Source: DASRHT01 sp035293765
GTDB lineage: Bacteria; Chloroflexota; Ktedonobacteria; Ktedonobacterales; Ktedonobacteraceae
Direction of reading: 5' to 3'
DNA length: 64,000 nucleotides
Assembly: GCA_035293765.1 (NCBI GenBank)
Contig: DATGMF010000060.1
Coordinates: forward strand, 1 to 64,000
Of this stretch, positions 43,887-51,078 are shown piece after piece. Position numbers and translations under genes: made by a program. The notes beneath the pieces are model-generated. The model saw only the letters and a program-made list of their open reading frames with translations, searched no databases and was not told where the DNA came from. Within the stretch, counting starts at the first letter, position 1, and every line of letters begins with the position of its first letter.

Positions 43887-44620
43887 TTACTTTACCTTTA
43901 CGCGCAGCAATCCTGGAACCAGTGCGGCGACCGCCAGCGTGGCAACAATGCAGGCAATGCCGCCACTGACAACGGAGAACTGGGGCGTGCTGAAACCCGC
44001 GACCATGCCCGATTCAAACTGGCCCAGCATGGGACCGCCGATGACAAACATGGCGTTTACCGCGCTGATACGGCCCCGGAACTCGTCGGGCGTAGTGACC
44101 TGCACCACAACGCCGCGCAAAATCATGCTCACCATATCAGCAGCGCCCGCTCCCGCAAGGAAGAGGGATGAGAGCCAGAGTGGTCCGGGGAGGAAGCCAA
44201 AAACGACAATACACAGTCCCCAGGCAACAATAGCCAGCACCACGCCCAATCCCTGCCGGGAAATGCGATTGATGCGACCGGTAAGGGGCGTTAACAGCAC
44301 CGCGCCAATGGAGGTCGCGCCCAGCAAGATGCCGAGGCCCTGCGGTCCCACATGCAGGATATCGCTGGCGTACACCGGAAGGAGGGCTCTGGGCGAGCCA
44401 AAGAAGGTGGCAAAGAAGTCGAGCGAGAGCACCGCCAGAATGATTGGGTGAGATCGCAGGAAACGCATGCCATCCAGCAGCGCGCTAAATCCAGCCTGGG
44501 CGCGCCTATCGACAGGGACACGCGGCACTATCATCAACAGGAGCGAGCCGATCACCACGAAATAGGAGAATACATCGATCCAGTATGTATTGACCACCCC
44601 GAATAGAAGGACAAATAAAG
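43887..44620 (-). pseudogene. C-terminal part of an MFS transporter, separated by insertion
   Basis: About 240 codons encode six to seven membrane helices of an MFS_3/EntS-like exporter: 'FGVVNTYWIDVFSYFVVIGSLLLM', 'DFFATFFGSPRALLPVYASDIL', 'GRISAVNAMFVIGGPMLGQFESG'. The frame has no proper N-terminus; upstream of about 44620 it runs into unrelated sequence belonging to the integrated element. Its other half lies at 48772-49280. The full transporter is split and cannot be made from one message. Confidence 0.8.
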
Positions 44621-44625
44621 GGTAT

Positions 44626-44829
44626 TTATTCTGTATAGTTACCACCACTAAATTTTTCCGTACGTCGCCGCCTGAAGTCTTCCAAATCTGACCTTGATAT
44701 CCGATAACGTCCAACTACATCCCTAATGGCGCGTAGCTCTCCATTGTGTATCCATCGTCTAACCGTTTTTTCGTTAACGTCAAGCTCCCTTATCACATCA
44801 CGTATTGTTAGCAATTCTTCATTGCTCAT
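44626..44829 (-). CDS. Excisionase-like helix-turn-helix protein
   Basis: A 67-residue MerR/HTH_17-type DNA-binding protein: 'LLTIRDVIRELDVNEKTVRRWIHNGELRAI' followed by the wing 'GRYRISRSDLEDFRRR'. Such proteins act as excisionases (recombination directionality factors) or repressors in integrative elements. AGGAGAG lies six bases before the ATG. Its stop is almost at the left junction of the element. It is transcribed away from the other element genes. Confidence 0.85.
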   Translation of the reverse strand: MSNEELLTIRDVIRELDVNEKTVRRWIHNGELRAIRDVVGRYRISRSDLEDFRRRRTEKFSGGNYTE

Positions 44830-44968
44830 GCAACACTCTCCTATAGTTTTGCACCATTATACGCCGGGGTCAGGTTAAGGTCAATGGTACTGGACAAGTA
44901 CGGACATTCAGGTTATAATAGCAAAAGGAGGATATTTATTAGCGGGATATGAAAGGAGGCGAAACCAT

Positions 44969-45001
44969 ACTAGCCTGCCACGGATCAGGTAGCAGGCTAG
45001 T
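44969..45001. other. 10-bp inverted repeat in the leader of the sigma-like gene
   Basis: ACTAGCCTGC (44969-44978) pairs with GCAGGCTAGT (44992-45001). It lies about 120 bases before the sigma-like gene in an otherwise gene-free interval (44830-45120), next to a GAAAGGAGG sequence. It may be a recombinase or repressor site, or an RNA leader hairpin. Confidence 0.4.
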
Positions 45002-45120
45002 GAGTGAGAGTATCCACGTAGCAACCGTTAAGCAATCCTACGGGCACTCTCTGTCTCCATTGTTGGCACAGAGACGCCCGACCTGTCAAGTTTCTAGCAC
45101 ACGACTGGAAGGGAACATCT

Positions 45121-45693
45121 ATGACGCGTATTACCACGAATTACACGACCCATGACCTGGCGTACTATTACGCCGACCTCAAGCGGCTGCCTCGCCTCTC
45201 GCCTGAGGGGAGACAGCACCTCCTTGTCACGCTTGCCCAGGTGGCAGCGGTGGCTCCGCAAGACCACACCCGCCTGATCGAAGATCATTTGAACCTGGCT
45301 ACCCATATCGTCATTGATCGCTGTCCACCTGCATATTATCGCGTACTGCCTGATATCCTCGGGGAGATGGCGTTGAGCCTAGTCAGCCTGACCCATCGCT
45401 ATGACTTTGGGGCAGGGAACGACTATACCTCGGCGGTGGTCGCCTGCGCCGATTATAGTATCAAACGCGCCATCGGCAAGGAACGGCTTATCCGTGTGCC
45501 AAGCAGTACGCTCTCGAAAGCCAAACAGCATGGGACCGAGCAGCACCTCTATGCCCTGCAACCCGAGAGCCTGGACCGGTTGATGATCTGGTATGACACC
45601 AGCGAACTAGAAGAGCCGCCCACCTCGCCACTACTTCCAACCCAGGAAGCCCCGCCGCGCGATCCAGTGCTGCGCGCCCAGGTACAGACCTAG
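45121..45693 (+). CDS. Sigma-70-like factor, region 2 part (ends at in-frame amber codon)
   Basis: 190 codons. Residues about 50-125 match sigma region 2 in layout: 'RLIEDHLNLATHIVIDRC' (region 2.1), then 'DILGEMALSLVSLTHRYDFGAGNDYTSAVVACADYSIKRAIGKERLIRVP' across 2.2-2.4. The frame ends at TAG 45691-45693, yet the very next codons continue in the same frame with the region 4 half (45694-46296). Either the gene has suffered a nonsense mutation or the amber codon is read through. In normal homologues the segment across this point is continuous. The first ATG has no strong ribosome site (GGAAGG eight bases before). Confidence 0.7.
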   Translation: MTRITTNYTTHDLAYYYADLKRLPRLSPEGRQHLLVTLAQVAAVAPQDHTRLIEDHLNLATHIVIDRCPPAYYRVLPDILGEMALSLVSLTHRYDFGAGNDYTSAVVACADYSIKRAIGKERLIRVPSSTLSKAKQHGTEQHLYALQPESLDRLMIWYDTSELEEPPTSPLLPTQEAPPRDPVLRAQVQT

Positions 45694-45723
45694 CTTTCTT
45701 ATCTCCCCGCGCAAGCGCAACAG

Positions 45724-46296
45724 GTGCTCACGCTGCGCTATGGTCTTGCCGAGGATGATGAACGCCCGCGCAGCAGTGCTGAAACTGCGCAGGAACTGGG
45801 GCTTTCGCGTTCGATGGTCCAGTATCTCGAACGCGATGCACGCATCCGTATTCGTGCCCTGGTGCATGGGACCGGCACCGTAGTGGAGAAAGATGGGCGA
45901 AAGCAGATCACTGGCGTCTATCGCTTTACCTCGCCCGCGCTCACGCCAGAGGATGAAGCGGTGTTCCGACAAGCGGTTATGCGCCTGCGTGAGCAAGGGG
46001 TAAGCGTGTCAGGACGGACACTGACCCGCATCACGGGCAAAAGTTATGGCCGTGCGTCGGTATTTCTGCATCAGTACCGGGAGACGCTCGGTTTGCCCTC
46101 TCGCACGCAGGTCGCGCATGAGCAGCGCATGGCCCATCTCAAGCAGGTTGCTGCTGAGCTAGAGGCGAAGGGAGAGCGTCTCACGATCAAACGCCTGGCT
46201 GAAGCCGCCCATATACGCAAAGATACAATTGTTGCATTTTTACGGCAGCGCAAGCAGGAACAGGAGGAGGGGCGCCATGCAGCACAAGCGCGGTAA
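45724..46296 (+). CDS. Sigma-70-like factor, region 4 part (in frame after the amber codon)
   Basis: From 45694 the frame reads 'LSYLPAQAQQVLTLRYGL', the usual entry to sigma region 4, then 'SSAETAQELGLSRSMVQYLERDARIRIRAL', the region 4.2 helix-turn-helix. A further 110 residues add two helical DNA-binding-like segments ('GRTLTRITGKSYGRASVFLHQYRE' and 'LTIKRLAEAAHIRKDTIVAFL'). If translated separately it could begin at GTG 45724, but no ribosome site is seen, so it depends on read-through or is dead. It overlaps the next gene by 20 bases. Confidence 0.65.
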   Translation: MLTLRYGLAEDDERPRSSAETAQELGLSRSMVQYLERDARIRIRALVHGTGTVVEKDGRKQITGVYRFTSPALTPEDEAVFRQAVMRLREQGVSVSGRTLTRITGKSYGRASVFLHQYRETLGLPSRTQVAHEQRMAHLKQVAAELEAKGERLTIKRLAEAAHIRKDTIVAFLRQRKQEQEEGRHAAQAR

Positions 46297-46690
46297 TCCC
46301 CACAGGCGACCCAGAAAGCGCCAAAGGCCATCCATTGCCCAGGTGAGGCCGTTGCAAGCTGCCTCGTTGAGCTTGCATGAGCAAGACCCGATTACTGGCA
46401 ACGAAGACGCGCTCTATACGCTGTTCTATGAATACTATCGCGGATATACGATCTATAGCACCGAGCAAGGGCACTGCTGTATTCATGGAAGAGATGGCTG
46501 TTTGCGCATTCAGGGGAAATACGCCTGTTTCCCTGATGTGGAGGAAGCTAAACGTTTGATCAAGCATTTCCAGGCTGACGGACGCACCGCCCTGGAGAGC
46601 ATGAACCGCTACGTGCCACGGGAGGCGTATCGGTGTTTGAACACGCGGAGCAACAAGCAAAATGTTCGTTACAGCATGGTAGGGACATAA
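46277..46690 (+). CDS. Unknown small protein of the element
   Basis: A 137-residue protein with a very basic N-terminal 35 residues (Arg/Lys/His-rich), then a compact alpha/beta part, 'EDALYTLFYEYYRGYTIYSTEQGHCCIHGRDGCLRIQGKYACFPDVEEAKRLIKHF', that resembles small domains found beside sigma-like genes in Ktedonobacterial elements. No named family is recognised. AGGAGGAGGGG lies just before ATG 46277, and the gene begins inside the end of the sigma-like gene. Confidence 0.6.
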   Translation: MQHKRGNPHRRPRKRQRPSIAQVRPLQAASLSLHEQDPITGNEDALYTLFYEYYRGYTIYSTEQGHCCIHGRDGCLRIQGKYACFPDVEEAKRLIKHFQADGRTALESMNRYVPREAYRCLNTRSNKQNVRYSMVGT

Positions 46691-46705
46691 CACTAAAATG
46701 AGTCT

Positions 46706-46732
46706 CAAGAGAGGCAAACTTTGCCTCTCTTG
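46706..46732. terminator. Perfect 13-bp hairpin upstream of the recombinase
   Basis: CAAGAGAGGCAAA (46706-46718) and TTTGCCTCTCTTG (46720-46732) form an almost loopless palindrome. It separates the sigma-like/unknown pair from the recombinase gene. Confidence 0.6.
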
Positions 46733-46780
46733 TCAGTAATTTGCAAGATATTTAGACAATTAGAGCAAAGGAGTAGCAAA

Positions 46781-48787
46781 ATGGTCAGAAAAATCATACC
46801 TCAAGTACAGACTGGGGAAACAGAAATATCAACATGGGAGCAGGAGCTATTAACAAACGAATTTGTACAGATCTATCCGCGCGTCTCAACACCGGAGCAG
46901 ATGAAGAATGTTAGTGCAGAGATGCAACAGGACAAAACTTTTGCGCTCAGATGTGGGTGGTCTGAATCACTCATTATCATAGATACAGCAGATTTAGGAC
47001 TTTCGGGTCAGCTTCGGATGGAAGACCGCACTGCTTTTAACACTATGAACAGAAGAATTGCAGAAAGAGTGGTAAAAACAATAATTGTCTCCCAGGTGGA
47101 CCGGTTATTCCGTGATCGTTGGGGACAGGAATATAGCAAATTCGTGGAGATCTGCTACACTTATAGCGTTAAAGTAGTTACCCTAAAGCCTGATCGTAAA
47201 GCTATCGATTTTATCTACGATTTCTCAATTCCCTGGCACGTAGAAAAGTTTCGCCAGAAGTGTGAAGAAGCTTGGAACTACGTTAAAAACCACCTTGCAA
47301 CAATGCATGCAGCACAAAGGGAATTAGGGGAGGCAGGTTACTGGGTAGTTGGAAATCTTCCCATTGGCTATATTGTTGATCGTCAGCAAAAGTATCGGAA
47401 ATACATACCATATAAAACTCATGCCACGGTAGTAGCATGGTTATTTAAACGCTTCCAGCAGCTAGCAGGACAGATAAACGAGCTTTTTAGAGAAATTGAC
47501 GCTCTGGAAGTTCTTTTCCTCCCGTTCGAAGAGGAAATAGGCCAGGAGATAGTGAGCAGATTCCGATTAAAAAAAGTGTTGAGTGAAGAGGGAAAAATCA
47601 AAGGATATAAGCTTGCATCAACTCTAGGGTTAAGAAATATTCTATCAAATCCTGCTTATGTTGGTTATTGGGTCTACAAAAGTAGGGTGATATGTAGTGG
47701 AAACCATGAGGCTATTATAGATTTTGGCACATTTATCTACGCCTTCAATCGCCTCTCGCCCACCAATCTAGACGGAACTCCTAATCAGTCATACCTTGAA
47801 AGGAGAAACCTGTACATCAAGAAACATAAAGCGGAGCGACCAGCTTTATTAATAAACAAGGTCACAACCGATGTTGAAGGGTATACTGTCTATGTGAAGG
47901 AAGTCCCGCTGATAAAAAGCACAGAAGTAGAAGCATTCTACGGTTTCTATCCCAAAGTTTCAGGGATAAGAGGCGCAAAGTATATGCTACGAGCATCAGA
48001 AGTAGATAAGTTTTTCTTAGATTGTTTCGTTACTCGTTTGCAAGAACCAGACGACTTCGAGAACTTTCTTGAGCAAGAAAAAGCCGAGAGGCAAGAGCAA
48101 ATGCCACTTAGAATGGACATTGAAAGGGATATCAATGCAACCCGCGCTGCAATGGAAAGGTTGGAGAGGCAGGCAAAAACGGGACAATTGACAGTTCCAG
48201 CACTAGCTAAAGCTGCCAACGAGGCATACGAAAAACTAGCAGAGGAACTAGAGCGCCTTGAGAGACGCTTGAAAGATATCACAACAAATACCACCCAAGC
48301 ACGACAACGACAAACCTATAAAGAGCTTATGCGCGAGGCAGGAGAAGCCTGGAAAGAGATTATTTTACTTGAAGAGATAACTCTTATGGTTGACCTATTT
48401 GTCAAGAGGGCTGTGCTTACCAATCTCTCCCCCCGTTTCTATAAGCTTGCTATTTACTGGCATGATCCAACATGGGAAGCTGATGAAATGATATGCTTTA
48501 GGTCAGGAAACCCTGCGATGCATTGGTCGTCAGAAGAAGATGCCATACTACTTGAACACTTTCCCAAGTCATCAAGGGAATTACTATTACGTCTACTACC
48601 AACCAGGAGTTACCAAGCAATGCGAGCTAGAGCTTATGATATAGGTATGCGTAGACCTAACTCCATACTAGAAGATGTCCCACATTCTTTTTGTTGGCTG
48701 GATATGCAGATAATGGAACAATATGGCGTAACTGAGAAAGAACTACGTATGGTGAAGGGGGCAAAACTCTTAACGAGACGGCATTGA
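46781..48787 (+). CDS. Large serine recombinase with SANT/Myb-like C-terminus
   Basis: A 668-residue site-specific recombinase. The catalytic N-terminal resolvase domain has the nucleophile Ser36 in 'IYPRVSTPEQMKN' and the Arg motif 'IVSQVDRLFRDRW'. A recombinase domain follows (about 185-350: 'GYIVDRQQKYRKYIPYKTHATVVAWLF', 'LRNILSNPAYVGYWVYKS'). A coiled coil spans about 440-530. The last 85 residues include 'WSSEEDAILLEHFPKSS..LLRLLPTRSYQAMRARAYDIGM', a SANT/Myb-like module that is unusual here. ATG 46781 has AAAGGAG upstream. The final codons 'TRRH' and stop lie in sequence that also encodes the MFS half on the other strand, so the stop seems to be supplied by the target. Confidence 0.9.
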   Translation: MVRKIIPQVQTGETEISTWEQELLTNEFVQIYPRVSTPEQMKNVSAEMQQDKTFALRCGWSESLIIIDTADLGLSGQLRMEDRTAFNTMNRRIAERVVKTIIVSQVDRLFRDRWGQEYSKFVEICYTYSVKVVTLKPDRKAIDFIYDFSIPWHVEKFRQKCEEAWNYVKNHLATMHAAQRELGEAGYWVVGNLPIGYIVDRQQKYRKYIPYKTHATVVAWLFKRFQQLAGQINELFREIDALEVLFLPFEEEIGQEIVSRFRLKKVLSEEGKIKGYKLASTLGLRNILSNPAYVGYWVYKSRVICSGNHEAIIDFGTFIYAFNRLSPTNLDGTPNQSYLERRNLYIKKHKAERPALLINKVTTDVEGYTVYVKEVPLIKSTEVEAFYGFYPKVSGIRGAKYMLRASEVDKFFLDCFVTRLQEPDDFENFLEQEKAERQEQMPLRMDIERDINATRAAMERLERQAKTGQLTVPALAKAANEAYEKLAEELERLERRLKDITTNTTQARQRQTYKELMREAGEAWKEIILLEEITLMVDLFVKRAVLTNLSPRFYKLAIYWHDPTWEADEMICFRSGNPAMHWSSEEDAILLEHFPKSSRELLLRLLPTRSYQAMRARAYDIGMRRPNSILEDVPHSFCWLDMQIMEQYGVTEKELRMVKGAKLLTRRH

Positions 48788-49280
48788 TCAGTTGACTGCG
48801 CGGTACGAGTGTGGGAATAATGGCCTGGCGCGTCGGGAACTCGAAGGCAGAGACGCAGGCTGAAATAAGAACGACGATGTAGATAATATACATATTGATG
48901 ACATTGAAGAATGTGCAAAGGGCCAGCACAGCCGACATCAACGCCATCGTCACTTCGATGAAGAGCAGCAACTTGCGCCGGTCAAACACATCGGCGAAGA
49001 CGCCGCCCACCAGCGAAAATACCAGGCTCGGCACCGCCTGCACCAGTCCGATCAGGCCCAGAGCAATGGCGGAATGGGTCAACAGATAGACCTGCCAGGC
49101 TACGGCAACGATCTGCATCTGAGTGCCAGCAGCGGAGATCAACTGCCCCCAGAAAAGCAGCGCGTAGTTGCGGTTACGCAATACGCTCAATTGGCTGGGA
49201 AGCTTTTCTTCTAAAGGAGTTGTGCCTGTTGCAGTTACGGTGGGATCAATTACTGAGTCTTGAGAAGGCTCTGTCTTCAT
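48772..49280 (-). pseudogene. N-terminal part of the interrupted MFS transporter
   Basis: About 170 codons from ATG 49280 (AGGAG upstream) encode an N-terminal tail and five membrane helices: 'LRNRNYALLFWGQLISAAG', 'GGVFADVFDRRKLLLFIE' (the MFS motif A region) and 'FEFPTRQAIIPTLVPRSQLINAVSL', which is the typical EntS/MFS_3 sequence. After 'AVSL' the frame runs into the reverse of the recombinase gene and stops at 48657. The continuation is at 43887-44620. Confidence 0.8.
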
Positions 49281-49291
49281 AAGCTCCTGTT

Positions 49292-49366
49292 GGGCAGGGG
49301 CAAGACCCGCCCCTACACGAAATAATATGGACAACAATCTGGGCAGGTGCGAGACCTGTCCCTACA
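49292..49366. repeat. Two tandem REP-like 26-bp units
   Basis: 49292-49317 and 49341-49366 share 22 of 26 bases (GGGCAGG.GC.AGACC.G.CCCTACA). This GC-rich motif is a common dispersed palindromic repeat in Chloroflexota and cyanobacteria. It lies between the moaD-like gene and the MFS gene. The first copy produces the false N-terminus 'GAGLAPAQ' of a longer MFS frame. Confidence 0.65.
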
Positions 49367-49367
49367 G

Positions 49368-49661
49368 TTATGTACCTGAAGCGGTTGGCAGGACGATGAT
49401 TTCCTGGCCGGGTTTGAGTATCGTTTCCAGTCCGCTGTGGCCGCTGATCATCTCATTGTTGACAAAAATCTTGACGTGCTCGCGGATATGCCCCTGCTCA
49501 GTACAGAGGTGCTGCCATACCGGTGGGTGTAATTGCCCCAGCAATGTCAGCATCTCCTCCACCGTTTTCGCTTTGAGCACAATCTGGCTTTTGCCGCCGC
49601 TATAGGCGCTCAGTGTTGACGGGAGGCGCAAAGTCACAGTCGGCTTCTCTTCATCGCTCAT
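49368..49661 (-). CDS. MoaD/ThiS-like ubiquitin-fold protein
   Basis: A 97-residue protein with the beta-grasp pattern of MoaD-type sulfur carriers: 'VTLRLPSTLSAYSGGKSQIVLKAKTVEEMLTLL', 'HVKIFVNNEMI' and 'ILKPGQEIIVLPTASGT'. Working sulfur carriers end in Gly-Gly; this ends in Ser-Gly-Thr, so it either is not activated in the usual way or has another role. The neighbouring rhodanese gene (270 bases upstream, same strand) fits a sulfur-transfer context. AAGGGATGAGCT precedes the ATG. Confidence 0.8.
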   Translation of the reverse strand: MSDEEKPTVTLRLPSTLSAYSGGKSQIVLKAKTVEEMLTLLGQLHPPVWQHLCTEQGHIREHVKIFVNNEMISGHSGLETILKPGQEIIVLPTASGT

Positions 49662-49862
49662 AGCTCATCCCTTGAACATCCCCTCTAGCTTACTCCATCA
49701 CAACCTGTGGCTTCCCATCAGGCCATCCATCTCACAAAATGCTATTGATGCAACCAACCATATTTCGCTATCCTATTTAGTGTACCACGCACTGCACAAA
49801 GATAGCTACACACCTCGCCAAAGGATTTACGTACTTTTGCATCTTAGTATAACACAAGGACA

Positions 49863-49911
49863 AAAAGGCGTATTTGTCTCTTCAAGTGGTGAAGAGACAA
49901 ATACGCCTTTT
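49863..49911 (-). terminator. 21-bp hairpin, intrinsic terminator of the rhodanese gene
   Basis: 49863-49883 pairs perfectly with 49891-49911 around a 7-base loop, and on the minus strand is followed by TTTTTG. It lies 20 bases after the rhodanese stop. Confidence 0.85.
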
Positions 49912-49930
49912 GAGCACGATTTTTCTTAGC

Positions 49931-50782
49931 TCACTTTTCTATGGGAGCGCCGATCAGGCTGCCCCATTCCGTCCATGAGCCGTCGTAGTTGCGCACATGA
50001 GGATAGCCGAGCAGGTAGGTCAGTACAAACCAGGTATGGCTGCTGCGCTCGCCGATGCGGCAGTACGCGACGACATCCTTATCAGGAGTGACGCCTTTAC
50101 TCTCGTAAAGCGCGCGCAATTCATCGGCGGACTTAAAGGTTGCGTCCTCGCGTACCGCCATCGACCAGGGAACATTGGCAGCTCCAGGGATGTGGCCGCC
50201 GCGCTGCGCACCCTCCTGGGGGAGATTCGCAGGAGCGAGCAGCTCGCCGCTATATTCGCCAGGGGAGCGCACATCGACGGTGGCGAAGTTACTGCGTCCC
50301 AATGAAGACATGATCTGGTCGCGGAAGGCGCGAATCTCGGCACGAGGCTCTTGCGCCCGGTACGTTGTGCGCTGATAGGATGGGACATCGGTGGTAATCT
50401 CGCGTTTATCGGCCAACCATTTGATACGTCCGCCATCAAGCAAACGCACATCTTTATGCCCGTAATACTTGAGAATCCAGAGTGCCCAGGCGGCGAACCA
50501 GTTGTTATTATCGCCATAGAGCACAATGGTTGTGTCGTTGCTCACCCCGGCATTACTCAGCAACTCTTCTAGCTGAGCTTTGCTCACGGGCGCGCGTACA
50601 ACCTGGTCCTGCAACTCCTTCTGCCAGTTGAAGCCCACAGCTCCGGGGATATGGCCCTGCTCATACGCCTTTGTATCCACATCCACCTCGATTAGCCGTA
50701 CATTGGGATCATTGAGATGACTTTGCACCCAGTCGGCATCCACCAGGACCTCAGGATGCTTATAACCCTTGTCCTCAGACAT
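49931..50782 (-). CDS. Thiosulfate sulfurtransferase (two-domain rhodanese)
   Basis: A 283-residue protein with two rhodanese domains. The N-terminal one (about 10-140) is inactive in form ('IVLYGDNNNWFAAWALWIL', Asp at the Cys position). The C-terminal one (about 155-280) has the active Cys in 'VVAYCRIGERSSHTWFVLTYLLGY'. 'VDVRSPGEYSGE' and 'GGHIPGAANVPWS' are typical. It moves sulfane sulfur from thiosulfate to a thiol acceptor; here it could serve the nearby MoaD-like protein. GGGAGG precedes the ATG. The 296 bases between it and the ATPase gene hold no gene. Confidence 0.93.
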   Translation of the reverse strand: MSEDKGYKHPEVLVDADWVQSHLNDPNVRLIEVDVDTKAYEQGHIPGAVGFNWQKELQDQVVRAPVSKAQLEELLSNAGVSNDTTIVLYGDNNNWFAAWALWILKYYGHKDVRLLDGGRIKWLADKREITTDVPSYQRTTYRAQEPRAEIRAFRDQIMSSLGRSNFATVDVRSPGEYSGELLAPANLPQEGAQRGGHIPGAANVPWSMAVREDATFKSADELRALYESKGVTPDKDVVAYCRIGERSSHTWFVLTYLLGYPHVRNYDGSWTEWGSLIGAPIEK

Positions 50783-51044
50783 ACATGTCCTCCCAACTAT
50801 ATGTGAAATAATTATTAACTATCCAGCCGCCAAACGCACCTGCGATCAATCGGGGAGCTACAGCGCAGCACACCGCCTTCACGAAGGTTGGGCAGCCAGG
50901 AGTAGTTAGCCCGTAAACGATAAGGTCTTAGAGACGACTTGCCGCTCTAAAGGTAACCTCTGTTACATACAGCAAAAACATGCAGGGCAGAGTATTTTAT
51001 TCCCTCTGTTCAGCTTATCTTACCAGTTCCTGATGCATTTCCAC

Positions 51045-51073
51045 TTGACATCTTCGGGTATGATATCTATACT
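51045..51073 (+). promoter_or_regulatory. Near-consensus sigma-70 promoter facing the end of btuD
   Basis: TTGACA (51045-51050), a 17-base spacer and TATACT (51068-51073) on the plus strand. No plus-strand gene follows; transcription would start near 51081, inside the antisense of the btuD-like 3' end. 51083-51090 (GGGAGGCG) pairs with 51151-51158, so the first 80 bases could fold into a structured RNA. Confidence 0.55.
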
Positions 51074-51078
51074 CCTTC

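Larger units (their letters stand above)
44615..48780. mobile_element. Integrative element with serine recombinase inserted in an MFS gene
   Basis: The MFS reading frame is broken near 48775 ('LINAVSL' end of the N-terminal half) and resumes near 44610-44620 ('FVLLFGVVN'). Between them lie an excisionase-like HTH gene, a split sigma-70-like gene, a small unknown gene and a large serine recombinase. None belongs with the flanks, and codon use in the recombinase is visibly more AT-rich. About 20 residues expected between the two MFS halves are not found, so some target DNA has been lost or altered. The exact ends are uncertain by about 20 bases; no long direct repeat was seen. Confidence 0.75.

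Noticed and set aside
44949..45155. 68-codon frame beginning after GAAAGGAGG
   Set aside because: It overlaps the hairpin 44969-45001 and the sigma-like gene in another frame, and its sequence looks random.
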